Below are positions 17,166-25,071 of a stretch of 52,625 nucleotides of DNA, piece by piece (the stretch's first letter is position 1; every line of letters begins with the position of its first letter). The position numbers and the translations under genes were made by a program. Under the pieces are notes generated by a model. It worked only from the letters and a program-made list of their open reading frames with translations, searched no databases and had not been told where the DNA came from. Source of the stretch: Synechococcus sp. GreenBA-s (GTDB lineage Bacteria; Cyanobacteriota; Cyanobacteriia; PCC-6307; Cyanobiaceae); the NCBI RefSeq assembly GCF_024345855.1, contig NZ_JAGQBX010000016.1:1-52625 (forward strand). Direction: 5' to 3'.

Positions 17166-17323
17166 CGCTGGGATCCCATCGGATGTCGGGCCTCAAAGGG
17201 CGTGCATCGGACGCTGGCGGCCGCAGGTCTGCCGGCGTCCCTGGCGGGACGATCGCCGCTCCTCAAGTTTGACGACTGGACCATCCCGCAGCTGGTGCTA
17301 ACCGACACCCTCCGGGAAGTTGT

Positions 17324-17614
17324 TCACGCAGGGCCGTCGGTCTCCGGAGTGGCGGCGGCATCGATCGCGGCCTCAGGGGCCGCCGCCTCCAGCATCTCCA
17401 GGGTCGGCAGGATGGTCTCCACCTCGTCCTCGTTGTCGAGGAAGGCCTCAAAGGAGCGGTAGCGGCGGATCGTTGGGGCGTAGCGGGGATCCGCGCACAC
17501 CTCTTGCCAGCTGAGCTCCTTGGGCTTCAGGTCCTGAAAGAACGCCAGGGCTTCGGCAAGATCAGCGGCATCGCCACAGCCCTCCCCCTCCCAGAGCAGC
17601 TCGTAGAAGGTCAT
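17324..17614 (-). CDS. Conserved hypothetical acidic protein, 96 aa
   Basis: Acidic protein of unknown function. The N-terminal region MTFYELLWEGEGCGDAADLAEALAFFQDLKPKELSWQEVCADPRYAPTIRRYRSFEAFLDNEDEVETILP looks folded and helical, followed by an Ala/Pro/Glu-rich tail. No membrane segment or signal. Divergent from the secreted protein gene that starts about 40 bp away. Confidence 0.65.
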   Translation of the reverse strand: MTFYELLWEGEGCGDAADLAEALAFFQDLKPKELSWQEVCADPRYAPTIRRYRSFEAFLDNEDEVETILPTLEMLEAAAPEAAIDAAATPETDGPA

Positions 17615-17651
17615 GGTGCCTCCGGCAGCCCCCTCAATCTATGGACCCCCG

Positions 17652-18041
17652 GTGGGCCGCCAACGCCACTGGCGCCACCGGACGGCCGCTGTCGCCATGG
17701 TGGTGGCGGCTGTTCTGGCCACCGGCAGCCTCGGCGGCTGGCTCCCCATCGGCGCCACCAGGGCCCAGGTGGAGCCGCCGCCGCTGCCGCCCGCAGCCAC
17801 GCGTGAGCTGGCCCAGCGCACCCTGGCCGCCGGCCAGGCCATGGAGCGCAGCGGCCTGGAGCTCTCCCGCCAGCCGGATCCCCAGACGAAGCAGCGGGCC
17901 TGCAGCGTCTTCTACCTGGCCCAGGTGGCCTACGCCCGGGCCGTGGAGCTGGGCATCGACAGCGCCGAGGCCGAGATCGACCGGCTGGAGACCCTCAAGC
18001 AGACCGTGGGCTGCGATCCCAGTGGGGGAGGCGAGTCCTGA
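17652..18041 (+). CDS. Secreted hypothetical protein, 129 aa
   Basis: Probable periplasmic protein. From the GTG at 17652 it has a basic n-region (GRQRHWRHR), a hydrophobic core (TAAVAMVVAAVLATGSLGGWL) and a likely cleavage site near ATRAQ. The mature part is helical with two Cys (KQRACSVFYLAQVAYARAVELG and QTVGCDPS). Alternative starts are an ATG at 17613, overlapping the divergent gene's start, and an ATG at 17697, which would remove the positive charges. It ends 7 bp before the convergent end of feoB. Function unknown. Confidence 0.65.
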   Translation: MGRQRHWRHRTAAVAMVVAAVLATGSLGGWLPIGATRAQVEPPPLPPAATRELAQRTLAAGQAMERSGLELSRQPDPQTKQRACSVFYLAQVAYARAVELGIDSAEAEIDRLETLKQTVGCDPSGGGES

Positions 18042-18048
18042 CCGTGCC

Positions 18049-19950
18049 CTACCCCAGCACCCCCAGGCGCTGCAGCAGCCCAGCCCCCTGGAAGAACACG
18101 AAGCTCACCAGCCAGGCCAGCAGCAGCGACCAGAGCACGCTGAACACCGTGAAGCCCAGCCGCTTCGACTCACTGCGGATCACCGCCACCGTGGAGAGGC
18201 AGGGGGTATAGAGCAGGGTGAACAGCATGAAGCTCACCGCCTGGGTCCAGCTCACGTCCGTCGCCACGGCACGGCCCAGGGCCGCCGGGTCGGCCTGGCC
18301 GTAGATCACCGCCAGCCCACCGAGCACGATCTCCTTGGCGATGAAGCCGAACAGCAGCGCCACGGTGAGCTTGGGGTTGATGCCGATGGGCCCGAGCAGG
18401 GGTTGCAGCAGTTCCCCCAGCCGCCCAGAGAGCGAGGCGGCCGAGGCGGGTGCGACCCCCAGCGGCAGGGTGTTGAGCAGCCACACCGCCACCACGCCGA
18501 AGATGATGAAGCGGCGGGCCCAGAACCAGAAATGGCGCACCTCCGCCCAGGCGCGGTTCAGCATCTGACGCAGGGTGGGAAAGCGGTAGGGGGGCAGTTC
18601 CAGCACCAGCGGCTCGTCGCTGGCGAAGCGTCCCTTGAAGAGCAGGGCCGTGAGAATCGCCGCCGCGAAGCTCATCAGGTAGAGGCCGAAGATCACCAGG
18701 CCGCCCTGAAGCGGCGGGAAGAAGGCCGCCGCCATGAACAGGAACACGTTCAGCCGGGCTGAGCAGAGCGAGAAGGGAATGATCAGCATCGAGAGCAGCC
18801 GCAGGCCGCTGCTGCGCATCACCCGGGTGCCCAGGATCGCCGGCACGTTGCAGCCGAAACCCATCAGCGACAGCACAAAACTGCGGCCATCGAGGCCGAG
18901 CCGCTCCATGAAGGCATCCATCAGGTAGGCGGCCCGCGAGAGATAGCCGCTGTCCTCCAGCACGCCCATGGCCAGGAAGAACAGGAAGATCACCGGCAGG
19001 AACGCCGTGACGGTGCCGAGGCCCTGGTAGAGGGCATCGAGCAGAAAGCCCTTCAGAAACGGCGGCAGGCCGGAGAGCAGTGGCGTCAGCACGCCCTTGC
19101 CGAAGGCGTCGAGCAGGGAGCCAAGGGCCTCCTGCAGCGGCACGCCGATGGCATAGATGGCCTGGAACATCAGGGCCATCGCCAGGAAGAACAGCGGCAG
19201 CCCCAGCCACGGGTGCAGCAGCAGGGCATCGAGCCGGCGGGTGAGCCGGTCGCGCCACTGGGGCGGCAGGCGCACCGCCGCGGCCAGCAGGAGCGCCATC
19301 CGCTCCGGCAGCTCCGCCTCGCCGGCCTGCAGGATCGGCTCCAGCAGGGGAATCGGCGCGGGTTGGGCCTCGGCATCGGAAGCAGCGGAGGCCCCTGCGA
19401 GGGCTGAGGGGTCTGCTGCGGGGCCGAGCTGGCGCACCATGGCCTGGCGGACCTGGGCCAGGCCGCGTCGGTACTTGGCACTCACGAGCAGCACCGGCAG
19501 CCCGAGTTCAGAACTCAGGCGCTCGGTATCGATGCTCACCCCGAAGCGGCGGGCCTCATCGGCCATGTTCAGCAGCAGCACGGCCGGCAGCCCCAGCTGG
19601 CGCACCTGCAGGGCCAGGCGCAGCTGGCGGTCGATCTGGCTGGCGTTGAGGATCACCACCACCAGGTCGATCGGGGTGGCTTCGAGGAAGCGCCGCACCA
19701 CGGCCTCGTCCTCGGAGTGGCCGCGCAGGTCGTAGATGCCGGGCAGATCCACCAGCTGGGCGGGGCGACCCTCCAGGTCGAGGTCGGCCTGCAGCAGATC
19801 CACGGTGAGGCCCGGCCAGTTGCCGATATGGGCGTGGCTGCCGGTGAGCTGGCTGAAGAAGGTCGACTTGCCCGTGTTGGGCATGCCCAGCACGGCGATG
19901 GTGGCCTGGCCGGCGGGGGCGCTCCAGACGGGGCTCTGGCAGTGGCTCAC
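18049..19950 (-). CDS. feoB: Ferrous iron transport protein B
   Basis: Inner-membrane Fe(II) transporter with an N-terminal GTPase. G1 is GMPNTGKST, G2 lies in GNWPGLTVDLL, G3 in DLPGIYDL (which also includes the family SEDE stretch), and the G4-like motif NMADEARR follows. A multi-helix transporter core of Gate-type repeats comes next (GYLSRAAYLMDAFMERLGLDGRSFVLSLMGFGCNVPAILGTR). At 633 residues it is shorter than the E. coli protein (about 770), mostly through a reduced linker and C-terminus. Its start overlaps the feoA stop by 4 bp, indicating one transcript. Iron limitation probably induces it. Confidence 0.95.
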   Translation of the reverse strand: MSHCQSPVWSAPAGQATIAVLGMPNTGKSTFFSQLTGSHAHIGNWPGLTVDLLQADLDLEGRPAQLVDLPGIYDLRGHSEDEAVVRRFLEATPIDLVVVILNASQIDRQLRLALQVRQLGLPAVLLLNMADEARRFGVSIDTERLSSELGLPVLLVSAKYRRGLAQVRQAMVRQLGPAADPSALAGASAASDAEAQPAPIPLLEPILQAGEAELPERMALLLAAAVRLPPQWRDRLTRRLDALLLHPWLGLPLFFLAMALMFQAIYAIGVPLQEALGSLLDAFGKGVLTPLLSGLPPFLKGFLLDALYQGLGTVTAFLPVIFLFFLAMGVLEDSGYLSRAAYLMDAFMERLGLDGRSFVLSLMGFGCNVPAILGTRVMRSSGLRLLSMLIIPFSLCSARLNVFLFMAAAFFPPLQGGLVIFGLYLMSFAAAILTALLFKGRFASDEPLVLELPPYRFPTLRQMLNRAWAEVRHFWFWARRFIIFGVVAVWLLNTLPLGVAPASAASLSGRLGELLQPLLGPIGINPKLTVALLFGFIAKEIVLGGLAVIYGQADPAALGRAVATDVSWTQAVSFMLFTLLYTPCLSTVAVIRSESKRLGFTVFSVLWSLLLAWLVSFVFFQGAGLLQRLGVLG

Positions 19951-20195
19951 GCGGCCCCATCCAGGGCGATGAGGTCCACCCGGGCCGCGTCACGGCGGCG
20001 CAGCATCAGCTCGGTCATGCCGACGCGCAGGTGCAGGGGCCCGCCCCAGCCGGCCCGGCGCAGCAGCTCCACGCGCTGGCCGGGGCGCAGACCAAGGGCG
20101 GCGAGGCGCTGGCCCAGGCCCGTGTCGGCCGCCAGGGAGCCAATGGTGGCGGACTGGCCGGGGACCAGATCGGCGAGCCGGGGAGGCGTTCGCAT
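19947..20195 (-). CDS. feoA: Ferrous iron transport protein A
   Basis: 82-residue SH3-like cytosolic partner of FeoB (LADLVPGQSATIGSLAADTGLGQRLAALGLRPGQRVELLRRAGWGGPLHLRVGMTELMLRRRDAARV). It is required for, or stimulates, FeoB-mediated Fe(II) uptake. It is translationally coupled to feoB. A perfect inverted repeat lies 11 bp upstream of its ATG, at the position expected for a Fur-type operator. Confidence 0.93.
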   Translation of the reverse strand: MRTPPRLADLVPGQSATIGSLAADTGLGQRLAALGLRPGQRVELLRRAGWGGPLHLRVGMTELMLRRRDAARVDLIALDGAA

Positions 20196-20205
20196 CGACG
20201 CCGCT

Positions 20206-20226
20206 TATTGCAAGTGAGTTGCAATA
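20206..20226 (-). promoter_or_regulatory. Candidate Fur-type operator upstream of feoAB
   Basis: Perfect 21-bp inverted repeat: arms TATTGCAA and TTGCAATA separated by GTGAG (plus-strand reading). It is an AT-rich island in very GC-rich DNA, lies between the stop of the upstream unknown gene and the feoA ATG, and has the size and TTGCAA half-sites seen in some Fur-family boxes. Repression of feoAB by Fur with Fe(II) is inferred. Confidence 0.55.
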
Positions 20227-20228
20227 TC

Positions 20229-20912
20229 CTATGCCGGACCGATCGAGCCTCCGGCTCCGGCCAGGGGCTCCAGCAGGCCACTGGCCCCGTAGCGGCGGCT
20301 GATCTCCAGCACCAGCCCCGGCTCAGGGCTCCAGCGCAGGCTTGTGCACACCGGATCCCCCAGGCAGCGGCCGCTGGCTGTCGCGATCTCCAGGCCCGGC
20401 TCGGGGCTCCAGTGGCCCGGGCCCAGCAGGGCCGCCACCAGGGGCACCGCCGGCGCTGGATCCGCCACGCCCGGCCGCGCCTCCATCACCACCACCAGGC
20501 TCTCGGGGTTCTCGCTGCCATGGCGCAGCACCACCCGCCGGCGACGATCGCCATGCACCAGGCACAGCTCGGCGAAGAACGGCCAGGGCCCGATCCGATC
20601 CGGCCCGAGGCTCCAGTGGCCCGCGGGGCTGATCTGCATCTCCGGCGGCGGCTCGGCGAAGCGCATGCTGCGCACCTGGCCGGTGTGGACGTAGGTGAGG
20701 GAGGCGTCGATCGTGCCGTTCTGCTCCTCCACCGCCAGGCGGGTGGGGAACCGCTCCTGCTCCACGCCATCGGCGCCGCAGCGGATGAAGGTGCCGTGCC
20801 AGGCGCCGGCATTGGGCCCCAGCAGCCACTGGCGGCGCTGCTGGGGGCTGGGCTCGGCGGGGCTGGGCGGGGCAGGGCTGGGCGCCGATCCGTTCGGCTG
20901 GGACACGACCAC
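20229..20912 (-). CDS. Hypothetical protein, possibly lipocalin-like (DUF3598-type), next to feoAB
   Basis: 227-residue soluble protein. A Pro-rich start is followed by LGPNAGAWHGTFIRCGADGVEQERFPTRLAVEEQNGTIDASLTYVHTGQVRSMRF and then repeated GHWSLGPDRIGPWPFF / GHWSPEPGLEI / LRWSPEPGLVLEISRRYG elements. The Trp-rich beta repeats suggest a lipocalin-like barrel; cyanobacterial DUF3598 and CpcS/T-like chromophore-handling proteins share this look, but the match is from memory. No ATG precedes the conserved part; GTGs at 20912 and 20906 are the likely starts. It ends 33 bp before feoA on the same strand. Confidence 0.65.
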   Translation of the reverse strand: MVVSQPNGSAPSPAPPSPAEPSPQQRRQWLLGPNAGAWHGTFIRCGADGVEQERFPTRLAVEEQNGTIDASLTYVHTGQVRSMRFAEPPPEMQISPAGHWSLGPDRIGPWPFFAELCLVHGDRRRRVVLRHGSENPESLVVVMEARPGVADPAPAVPLVAALLGPGHWSPEPGLEIATASGRCLGDPVCTSLRWSPEPGLVLEISRRYGASGLLEPLAGAGGSIGPA

Positions 20913-21039
20913 GGGGCAGGACGGCAGGGAGGCGCCGATGCTGGCAGGGACGGCCAGGGGCCCGCGCCGGCCGGCCCGACCCCAGCCACCCCGCTGCCGC
21001 CCCAGGCCTGCCAGGCTGGTGCCGCTTTGCTTCGCCGCG

Positions 21040-21612
21040 GTGATCACGCGCCGCCTGCGCACCGGCTTCCAGTTGTCGCTCCTGCTGGTGGGTGTGGCCT
21101 GGGCCCAGGAGCTGGTGGACCAGCTGCTGTTCGGCGGGCGCTGGAACCTGCCGATGCTGCCCGCAGCGGCCGGCGGCAGCCTGCTGGGCGTGTTCACCGC
21201 ACCCTTCAGCCACAGCGGCTTCGGCCACCTGCTCAGCAACACGCTGCTGTTTCTGCCGCTCTCCTGGCTGGTGCTGGCCAAGGGCCGGCGCGACTACCTG
21301 GCGGTGTGGATCGGCGTGTATGCCACCGCCATCCCGGTGTGGCTGCTCTGGCCCAACGGCAGCCACGGCCTCTCCGGAGTCGTCTACGGGCTGCTGGGCT
21401 ATCTGATGGTGATCGGCTTTCTGGAGAAGCACCCCCTCAGCCTGCTGCTCTCCGTGTTCTGCCTGGTGACCTGGGGCGGCATCCTGCCGAGCCTGCTGCC
21501 CTTCGCCTCGCCGCCGGGGGTGAGCTGGATCGGCCATGGGGCGGGGTTCGCCGGCGGCGTGCTGGCCGCCTTCGCCATCCACCGCGAGCCGACCGATCGC
21601 CCAGCCCGCTGA
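21040..21612 (+). CDS. Rhomboid family intramembrane serine protease
   Basis: 190-residue six-helix membrane protease. The oxyanion-region motif HLLSN (SGFGHLLSNTLLFLP), catalytic Ser112 in GLSGVVYG and catalytic His166 in WIGHGAGFAGG are all present. The GTG at 21040 gives a basic N-terminus (MITRRLRTGF) directly before the first helix; a GTG 21 bases upstream is possible. There is no extra cytosolic domain. Divergent from the lipocalin-like gene. The substrate is unknown. Confidence 0.9.
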   Translation: MITRRLRTGFQLSLLLVGVAWAQELVDQLLFGGRWNLPMLPAAAGGSLLGVFTAPFSHSGFGHLLSNTLLFLPLSWLVLAKGRRDYLAVWIGVYATAIPVWLLWPNGSHGLSGVVYGLLGYLMVIGFLEKHPLSLLLSVFCLVTWGGILPSLLPFASPPGVSWIGHGAGFAGGVLAAFAIHREPTDRPAR

Positions 21613-21700
21613 GGCCCCAAGGCCGCTGCGTTAACAAGTGATGGCACCCCCTGGCTGCAGCGGGAGACCCCGATAGGGTCGACCCACCGCCAAGGGAGCC

Positions 21701-21886
21701 ATGATCGTCGGGGAGATCTACCTGGAGAGCGTCGCCACCGGCGTGATCACCGCCGAGGAGATCGCCTGGATCACCAGCCACCAGAGCGGCTTCGACCGCC
21801 AGGAGGAGGCCTTCGCCCTCAAGCTGGGCCGGCTTCTGGATGAAGGCAGCATCCAGATCGGCTGCCGCCTGCTGGGCAAGGCCTAA
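21701..21886 (+). CDS. Small conserved hypothetical protein, 61 aa
   Basis: Compact helical protein: MIVGEIYLESVATGVITAEEIAWITSHQSGFDRQEEAFALKLGRLLDEGSIQIGCRLLGKA. A good ribosome-binding sequence (AAGGGAG) lies just before the ATG. Short proteins with this pattern (ITAEEI...F.R.E.AFA.KLGRLLDEG.I.IGCR) are, from memory, widespread in cyanobacteria without assigned function. No membrane segment. Confidence 0.75.
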   Translation: MIVGEIYLESVATGVITAEEIAWITSHQSGFDRQEEAFALKLGRLLDEGSIQIGCRLLGKA

Positions 21887-21926
21887 GGGCCGCCGGCCCC
21901 GACTGCCGCGCCGGCAGGATGGAGCC

Positions 21927-22343
21927 ATGAGCATCCACCCTGAAACCCAGGCCAGCAGCGCCTTTGAAGCGGCCTTCGCGGACCTGCTGCGGTTGGCGCC
22001 GGGGCCGATCTTTCCCCGGGCCCGCCAGCTCTACTTCCGCAAGTACGCCCTGGAGGGCCAGGGCCAGGGCCAGGACGGGCCCTTCCACACCCACCTGCTG
22101 GCCGAACTGGTGGAGGAGGCCGAAGGGCTGGAGCAGGGCGGCTATCGGGTGCGGGCCGTGAGTTTCGCGGTCGTTTACTGGGATGGCGCCCCCGCCAGCA
22201 CCGCTCCCGACTTCGCCGGCTATCTGGGCGAACGCTGGGCCCTGGTGGCCCCCGACCTCACCCCCGAGCCCGACCTCTGGTTCCGCGGCGAAGGCCAGTA
22301 CGCCCGCTTCAGCGCGCCGGCGCAGTCCAGCAGCGCCAGCTGA
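21927..22343 (+). CDS. Conserved hypothetical protein, 138 aa
   Basis: Soluble protein of unknown function: MSIHPETQASSAFEAAFADLLRLAPGPIFPRARQLYFRKYALEGQ, then HLLAELVEEAEGLEQGGYRVRAVSFAVVYWDGAP and a low-complexity Ser/Ala tail. The ATG is preceded by GGATGGAG, a reasonable ribosome-binding site. It lies 40 bp after the 61-aa gene and is convergent with the Nif11-like gene. No domain recognised. Confidence 0.68.
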   Translation: MSIHPETQASSAFEAAFADLLRLAPGPIFPRARQLYFRKYALEGQGQGQDGPFHTHLLAELVEEAEGLEQGGYRVRAVSFAVVYWDGAPASTAPDFAGYLGERWALVAPDLTPEPDLWFRGEGQYARFSAPAQSSSAS

Positions 22344-22350
22344 GCCGGCC

Positions 22351-22596
22351 TCAGCCGGGGATGAAGGTGCGCAGCTTGCGGGCGTCCTGGCCGGCGCGGC
22401 GCTGCAGCTCCTCGTCGCTGAGGCTCTCCTCCTCACGGGCCTGGGCGGCGATCACATCCGCCTCGCTCACCGCAAAGCCCTCCGCGGCAGCCAGGGTCAG
22501 CAGCGCCTCCAGCTCCAGGGGCTGCTGCAACTGCTCCATCAGGCTGGGGCTGCGGCGGGCGTGGGCCAGGAAGGCGTCGAGTTGCTCGAGGGACAA
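22351..22596 (-). CDS. Nif11-like domain protein
   Basis: 81-residue protein whose N-terminus SLEQLDAFLAHARRSPSLMEQLQQPLELEALLTLAAAEGFAVSEADVIAAQ matches the Nif11/nitrile-hydratase-like leader domain common in cyanobacteria. The start is probably TTG (the codon before SLEQL), because no ATG precedes the domain. After the domain come EEESLSDEELQRRAGQDARKLRTFIPG, with no Gly-Gly cleavage site and no Cys, so it is unlikely to be a lanthipeptide precursor like prochlorosins. No modification enzyme is nearby. Role unknown. Confidence 0.75.
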   Translation of the reverse strand: MSLEQLDAFLAHARRSPSLMEQLQQPLELEALLTLAAAEGFAVSEADVIAAQAREEESLSDEELQRRAGQDARKLRTFIPG

Positions 22597-22769
22597 GGGA
22601 TCGGGGCGCAGTGGCCCTGTCCTAGCGACCGGTGCGCCCACCTGGCAGCGGAGACTTGGGGACGCCGCCGCCGCCCAGGGGCCCACGGCGGTCCGGATCG
22701 CTCGCCAGCAGCGCAGCCAGCCCCCAGACTTGGCCTGCCAGCCCCCGGGCCGCCCCCAGCGCCTCTCGC

Positions 22770-23231
22770 ATGTCCGCCAGTCCCAGCTCGCCGCCGCCCG
22801 CCGCCGCCCGGCCCCTGGACCCCAGCCCCCTGCCCCCCTGGATGCGCTGGCTGGGCACGGGGCTCACGGCGATGGTGGCGGTGCTGTTCCTGGTGTTGCT
22901 GCAGCAGGTGCGCCAGCAGGCCGGCCGGCTGGAGGTCCTCCAGGGCCGGGTGCAGTCGTTGGAGAACGCCCGCGACCTGGAGCGCACCAATGCCCTGGAG
23001 GAGCAACTGCGCTCCACGGTGCAGCGGCTACACCGCTTCGATGGCCTGGAGGGCGCCGTGGAGGAGCTGCAGGCCCAGCAGGAGAGCCTGCGCCAGCAGC
23101 TGCGGCAGCGCCCGGCAACGCCGGGCCCGCAAGCCCAGCCGCTGCTGCCCCGCGAGGATCTGGGCGGCGGCCTGACGCCCCTGGCCCCCGGCCCGTCCCC
23201 GGCGCGGCCGGCGGCGCCGACCCAGCCGTGA
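22770..23231 (+). CDS. Membrane-anchored coiled-coil protein, 153 aa
   Basis: Pro-rich cytosolic N-terminus, one transmembrane helix (WLGTGLTAMVAVLFLVLLQQV, about residues 30-50), then an extracytoplasmic coiled coil of about 80 residues (RLEVLQGRVQSLENARDLERTNALEEQLRSTVQRLHRFDGLEGAVEELQAQQESLRQQL) and a Pro-rich tail. The topology is inferred. It overlaps the aminotransferase start by 4 bp (GTGA), so the two are co-translated. Function unknown; a scaffold or cell-envelope role is possible. Confidence 0.7.
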   Translation: MSASPSSPPPAAARPLDPSPLPPWMRWLGTGLTAMVAVLFLVLLQQVRQQAGRLEVLQGRVQSLENARDLERTNALEEQLRSTVQRLHRFDGLEGAVEELQAQQESLRQQLRQRPATPGPQAQPLLPREDLGGGLTPLAPGPSPARPAAPTQP

Positions 23232-24442
23232 GCGGCGGCGCCAGCCTTGGAGCCACCGCGGCCCAGCGCCTGGCCGCGGTGCAGACGCCGGTGATCCCGG
23301 TGATGGGTGCCCTGATCCGGGACACCCCCGGCACCCTCTCCCTGGGCCAGGGGATGGTGAGCTGGGGGCCACCGCCGGCGGTGCAGGCGGCCCTGGGCGA
23401 CGCGCTGTTGCGCGACCCGCCGGGCACCGCTCCCACCCGGAGCCATCCCGACCTCAACGCCTACGGGCCGGTGGAGGGGGAGCCCGAGCTGCGCGCCGCC
23501 ATCGCCCGCCACCTGCGCCGGGAGCACACCATCGACCTCGGCGGCAGTGCCCTGCTGGTGACCGCCGGCAGCAACATGGCCTTCAACGCCGTGGTGCAGG
23601 TGCTTTGCGACCCCGGCGATGAGCTGATCCTGGCGGTGCCCTACTACTTCAACCACGCCATGGCGATCCAGCTGGCGGGCGGGGTGCCGGTGGCGGTGCC
23701 GGCGGGGGTCGTGCCCGACCCGGAGCGGCTGGCGGCGGCGATCACGCCCCGCACCCGGGCGATCGTGACCGTGTCGCCCAACAATCCCAGCGGGGCGGTG
23801 CTGTCGCGGGCGGTGCTGGAGGCGATCAACCGGCTCTGCGCCGAGCGGGGCCTGCTGCACCTGCACGACGAGGCCTATGCCCTGTTCGGGTACGGCGGGG
23901 TCCAGCCCTGGAGCCCGGCCAGCCAGCCGGGCAGCGGCGCCCACACCGTGAGCTTCGGCTCCCTGTCGAAGAGCCACGGCATGGCGGGCTGGCGCCTGGG
24001 CTGGGCCGTGGTACCCGAGGCCCTGATGCCGGCCCTGGCCAAGGTGCAGGACACGGTGCTGATCTGCGCGCCGCGGCCGGTGCAGCACGCGGCCGTGGCG
24101 GCCCTGGAGGTCGGTGGCGACTGGTGCCGCGAGCGGATCGCGGGCCTGGCCGACCGGCGCCGGCAGGTGCTGGAGGCCCTGGCTATCCCCGGTGCCCCCT
24201 GGCGCCTGATGGTGCAGCCCGAGGGCGCCTTCTATGCCCTGCTGGAACTGCAGGCACCGCTCACCGCCGACACGGCGATGGAGCGCCTGATCCGCGAGCA
24301 CCGGGTGGCGCTGGTGAGCGGCGGCAGCTTCGGGCTGGCGGGCTGCTGCCTGCGGCTGAGCTACGGGATGCTGGGGCCGGCGGACCTGGCGGAGGCCCTG
24401 GTGCGGCTGACCCGGGGCCTGGAGCAGCTGGCCGCTGGCTGA
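23228..24442 (+). CDS. PLP-dependent class I/II aminotransferase
   Basis: 404-residue fold-type I aminotransferase. Visible elements are the substrate/PLP loop VTAGSNMAFNAVVQVLCDPGDE, SPNNPSGAVL, HDEAYALFGYGG (Asp/Tyr contacting PLP) and SLSKSHGMAGWRLGW with the Schiff-base Lys. The start is a GTG overlapping the preceding gene's stop. The substrate is not determinable from sequence; aspartate, aromatic or methionine-related amino acids are typical. Likely cytosolic amino-acid metabolism. Confidence 0.9.
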   Translation: MSGGASLGATAAQRLAAVQTPVIPVMGALIRDTPGTLSLGQGMVSWGPPPAVQAALGDALLRDPPGTAPTRSHPDLNAYGPVEGEPELRAAIARHLRREHTIDLGGSALLVTAGSNMAFNAVVQVLCDPGDELILAVPYYFNHAMAIQLAGGVPVAVPAGVVPDPERLAAAITPRTRAIVTVSPNNPSGAVLSRAVLEAINRLCAERGLLHLHDEAYALFGYGGVQPWSPASQPGSGAHTVSFGSLSKSHGMAGWRLGWAVVPEALMPALAKVQDTVLICAPRPVQHAAVAALEVGGDWCRERIAGLADRRRQVLEALAIPGAPWRLMVQPEGAFYALLELQAPLTADTAMERLIREHRVALVSGGSFGLAGCCLRLSYGMLGPADLAEALVRLTRGLEQLAAG

Positions 24443-24483
24443 ACAGCTGCTCTGCTGGTTATAGAGAAGGCCCTATTCCGGAC

Positions 24484-25071
24484 TCAGAGCCCCTGCTCCC
24501 GGAAGTAGCTCTTGACGGCCTCCTCGGCAGCCTGGACCTTGGCGGCATCACAGGCGGAGGTGTTGAGCGTGCGCTTGCCCGCCTTCGTGAAATAAACCCG
24601 GCACGTGCCCTCAAATTTCACCTGGTAGTTGCCGAGTGGCAGCCGGACAAGCTCGGGAGGCTTTGGCGCGGATGTCCCGCTACCAGGAACCGCGTAGCCT
24701 TTGCCGGAGTTCACACCCTTCTTGTAGGGAGCCGTATCCCAGAAGACAACGATCGACTGGGTCGCCAGCCGATACACATGGCCGCGCTTGCCGTCCAGGA
24801 TCTCGCGCTTGGCGGGTTCACCCTGGGCATCAAAGAAGGCGTTGGCCGTGCTCTCGTTGGGCTTGAGCTCGATGGTTTTGCCGTTCTTGAGTCGGATGCT
24901 CACAAAGCCCTGCCGCTGGGAGAAGGTACACAGCCCTGAGGAGGTGGCCCGATCCTCTCGGGCAGGGAAGACATCGCAGCGGGCATCGACCGTGTCAGCC
25001 AGCCCTGGAGGCGCCATTCCCAGCACGCCGAGACCGAGCAGGGAGGCGGTCAGACCAGAGAGCAGCTTCAT
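24484..25071 (-). CDS. Secreted hypothetical protein, 195 aa
   Basis: Signal peptide MKLLSGLTASLLGLGVLGMAPPGLADT, then a lysine-richer mature protein: CDVFPAREDRATSSGLCTFSQRQGFVSIRLKNGKTIELKPN, an EPAKREILDGKRGHVYRLATQSIVVFW region, and CRVYFTKAGKRTLNTSACDAAKVQAAEEAVKSYFREQGL. Four Cys in the mature protein could pair as two disulfides. An ATG 15 bases upstream is an alternative start. The coding sequence and the roughly 200 bp upstream are visibly less GC-rich than the neighbours, which may indicate acquisition. I do not recognise a family. Confidence 0.75.
   Translation of the reverse strand: MKLLSGLTASLLGLGVLGMAPPGLADTVDARCDVFPAREDRATSSGLCTFSQRQGFVSIRLKNGKTIELKPNESTANAFFDAQGEPAKREILDGKRGHVYRLATQSIVVFWDTAPYKKGVNSGKGYAVPGSGTSAPKPPELVRLPLGNYQVKFEGTCRVYFTKAGKRTLNTSACDAAKVQAAEEAVKSYFREQGL

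Noticed and set aside
17166-17323. tRNA or small RNA in the gap between small genes
   Set aside because: I could not build an acceptor stem or T-loop; isolated GGTTCGA matches in the window lie inside genes.
22351-22596. Prochlorosin-like lanthipeptide precursor
   Set aside because: The leader fold is present but there is no Gly-Gly site, Cys or core region, and no modification enzyme nearby.
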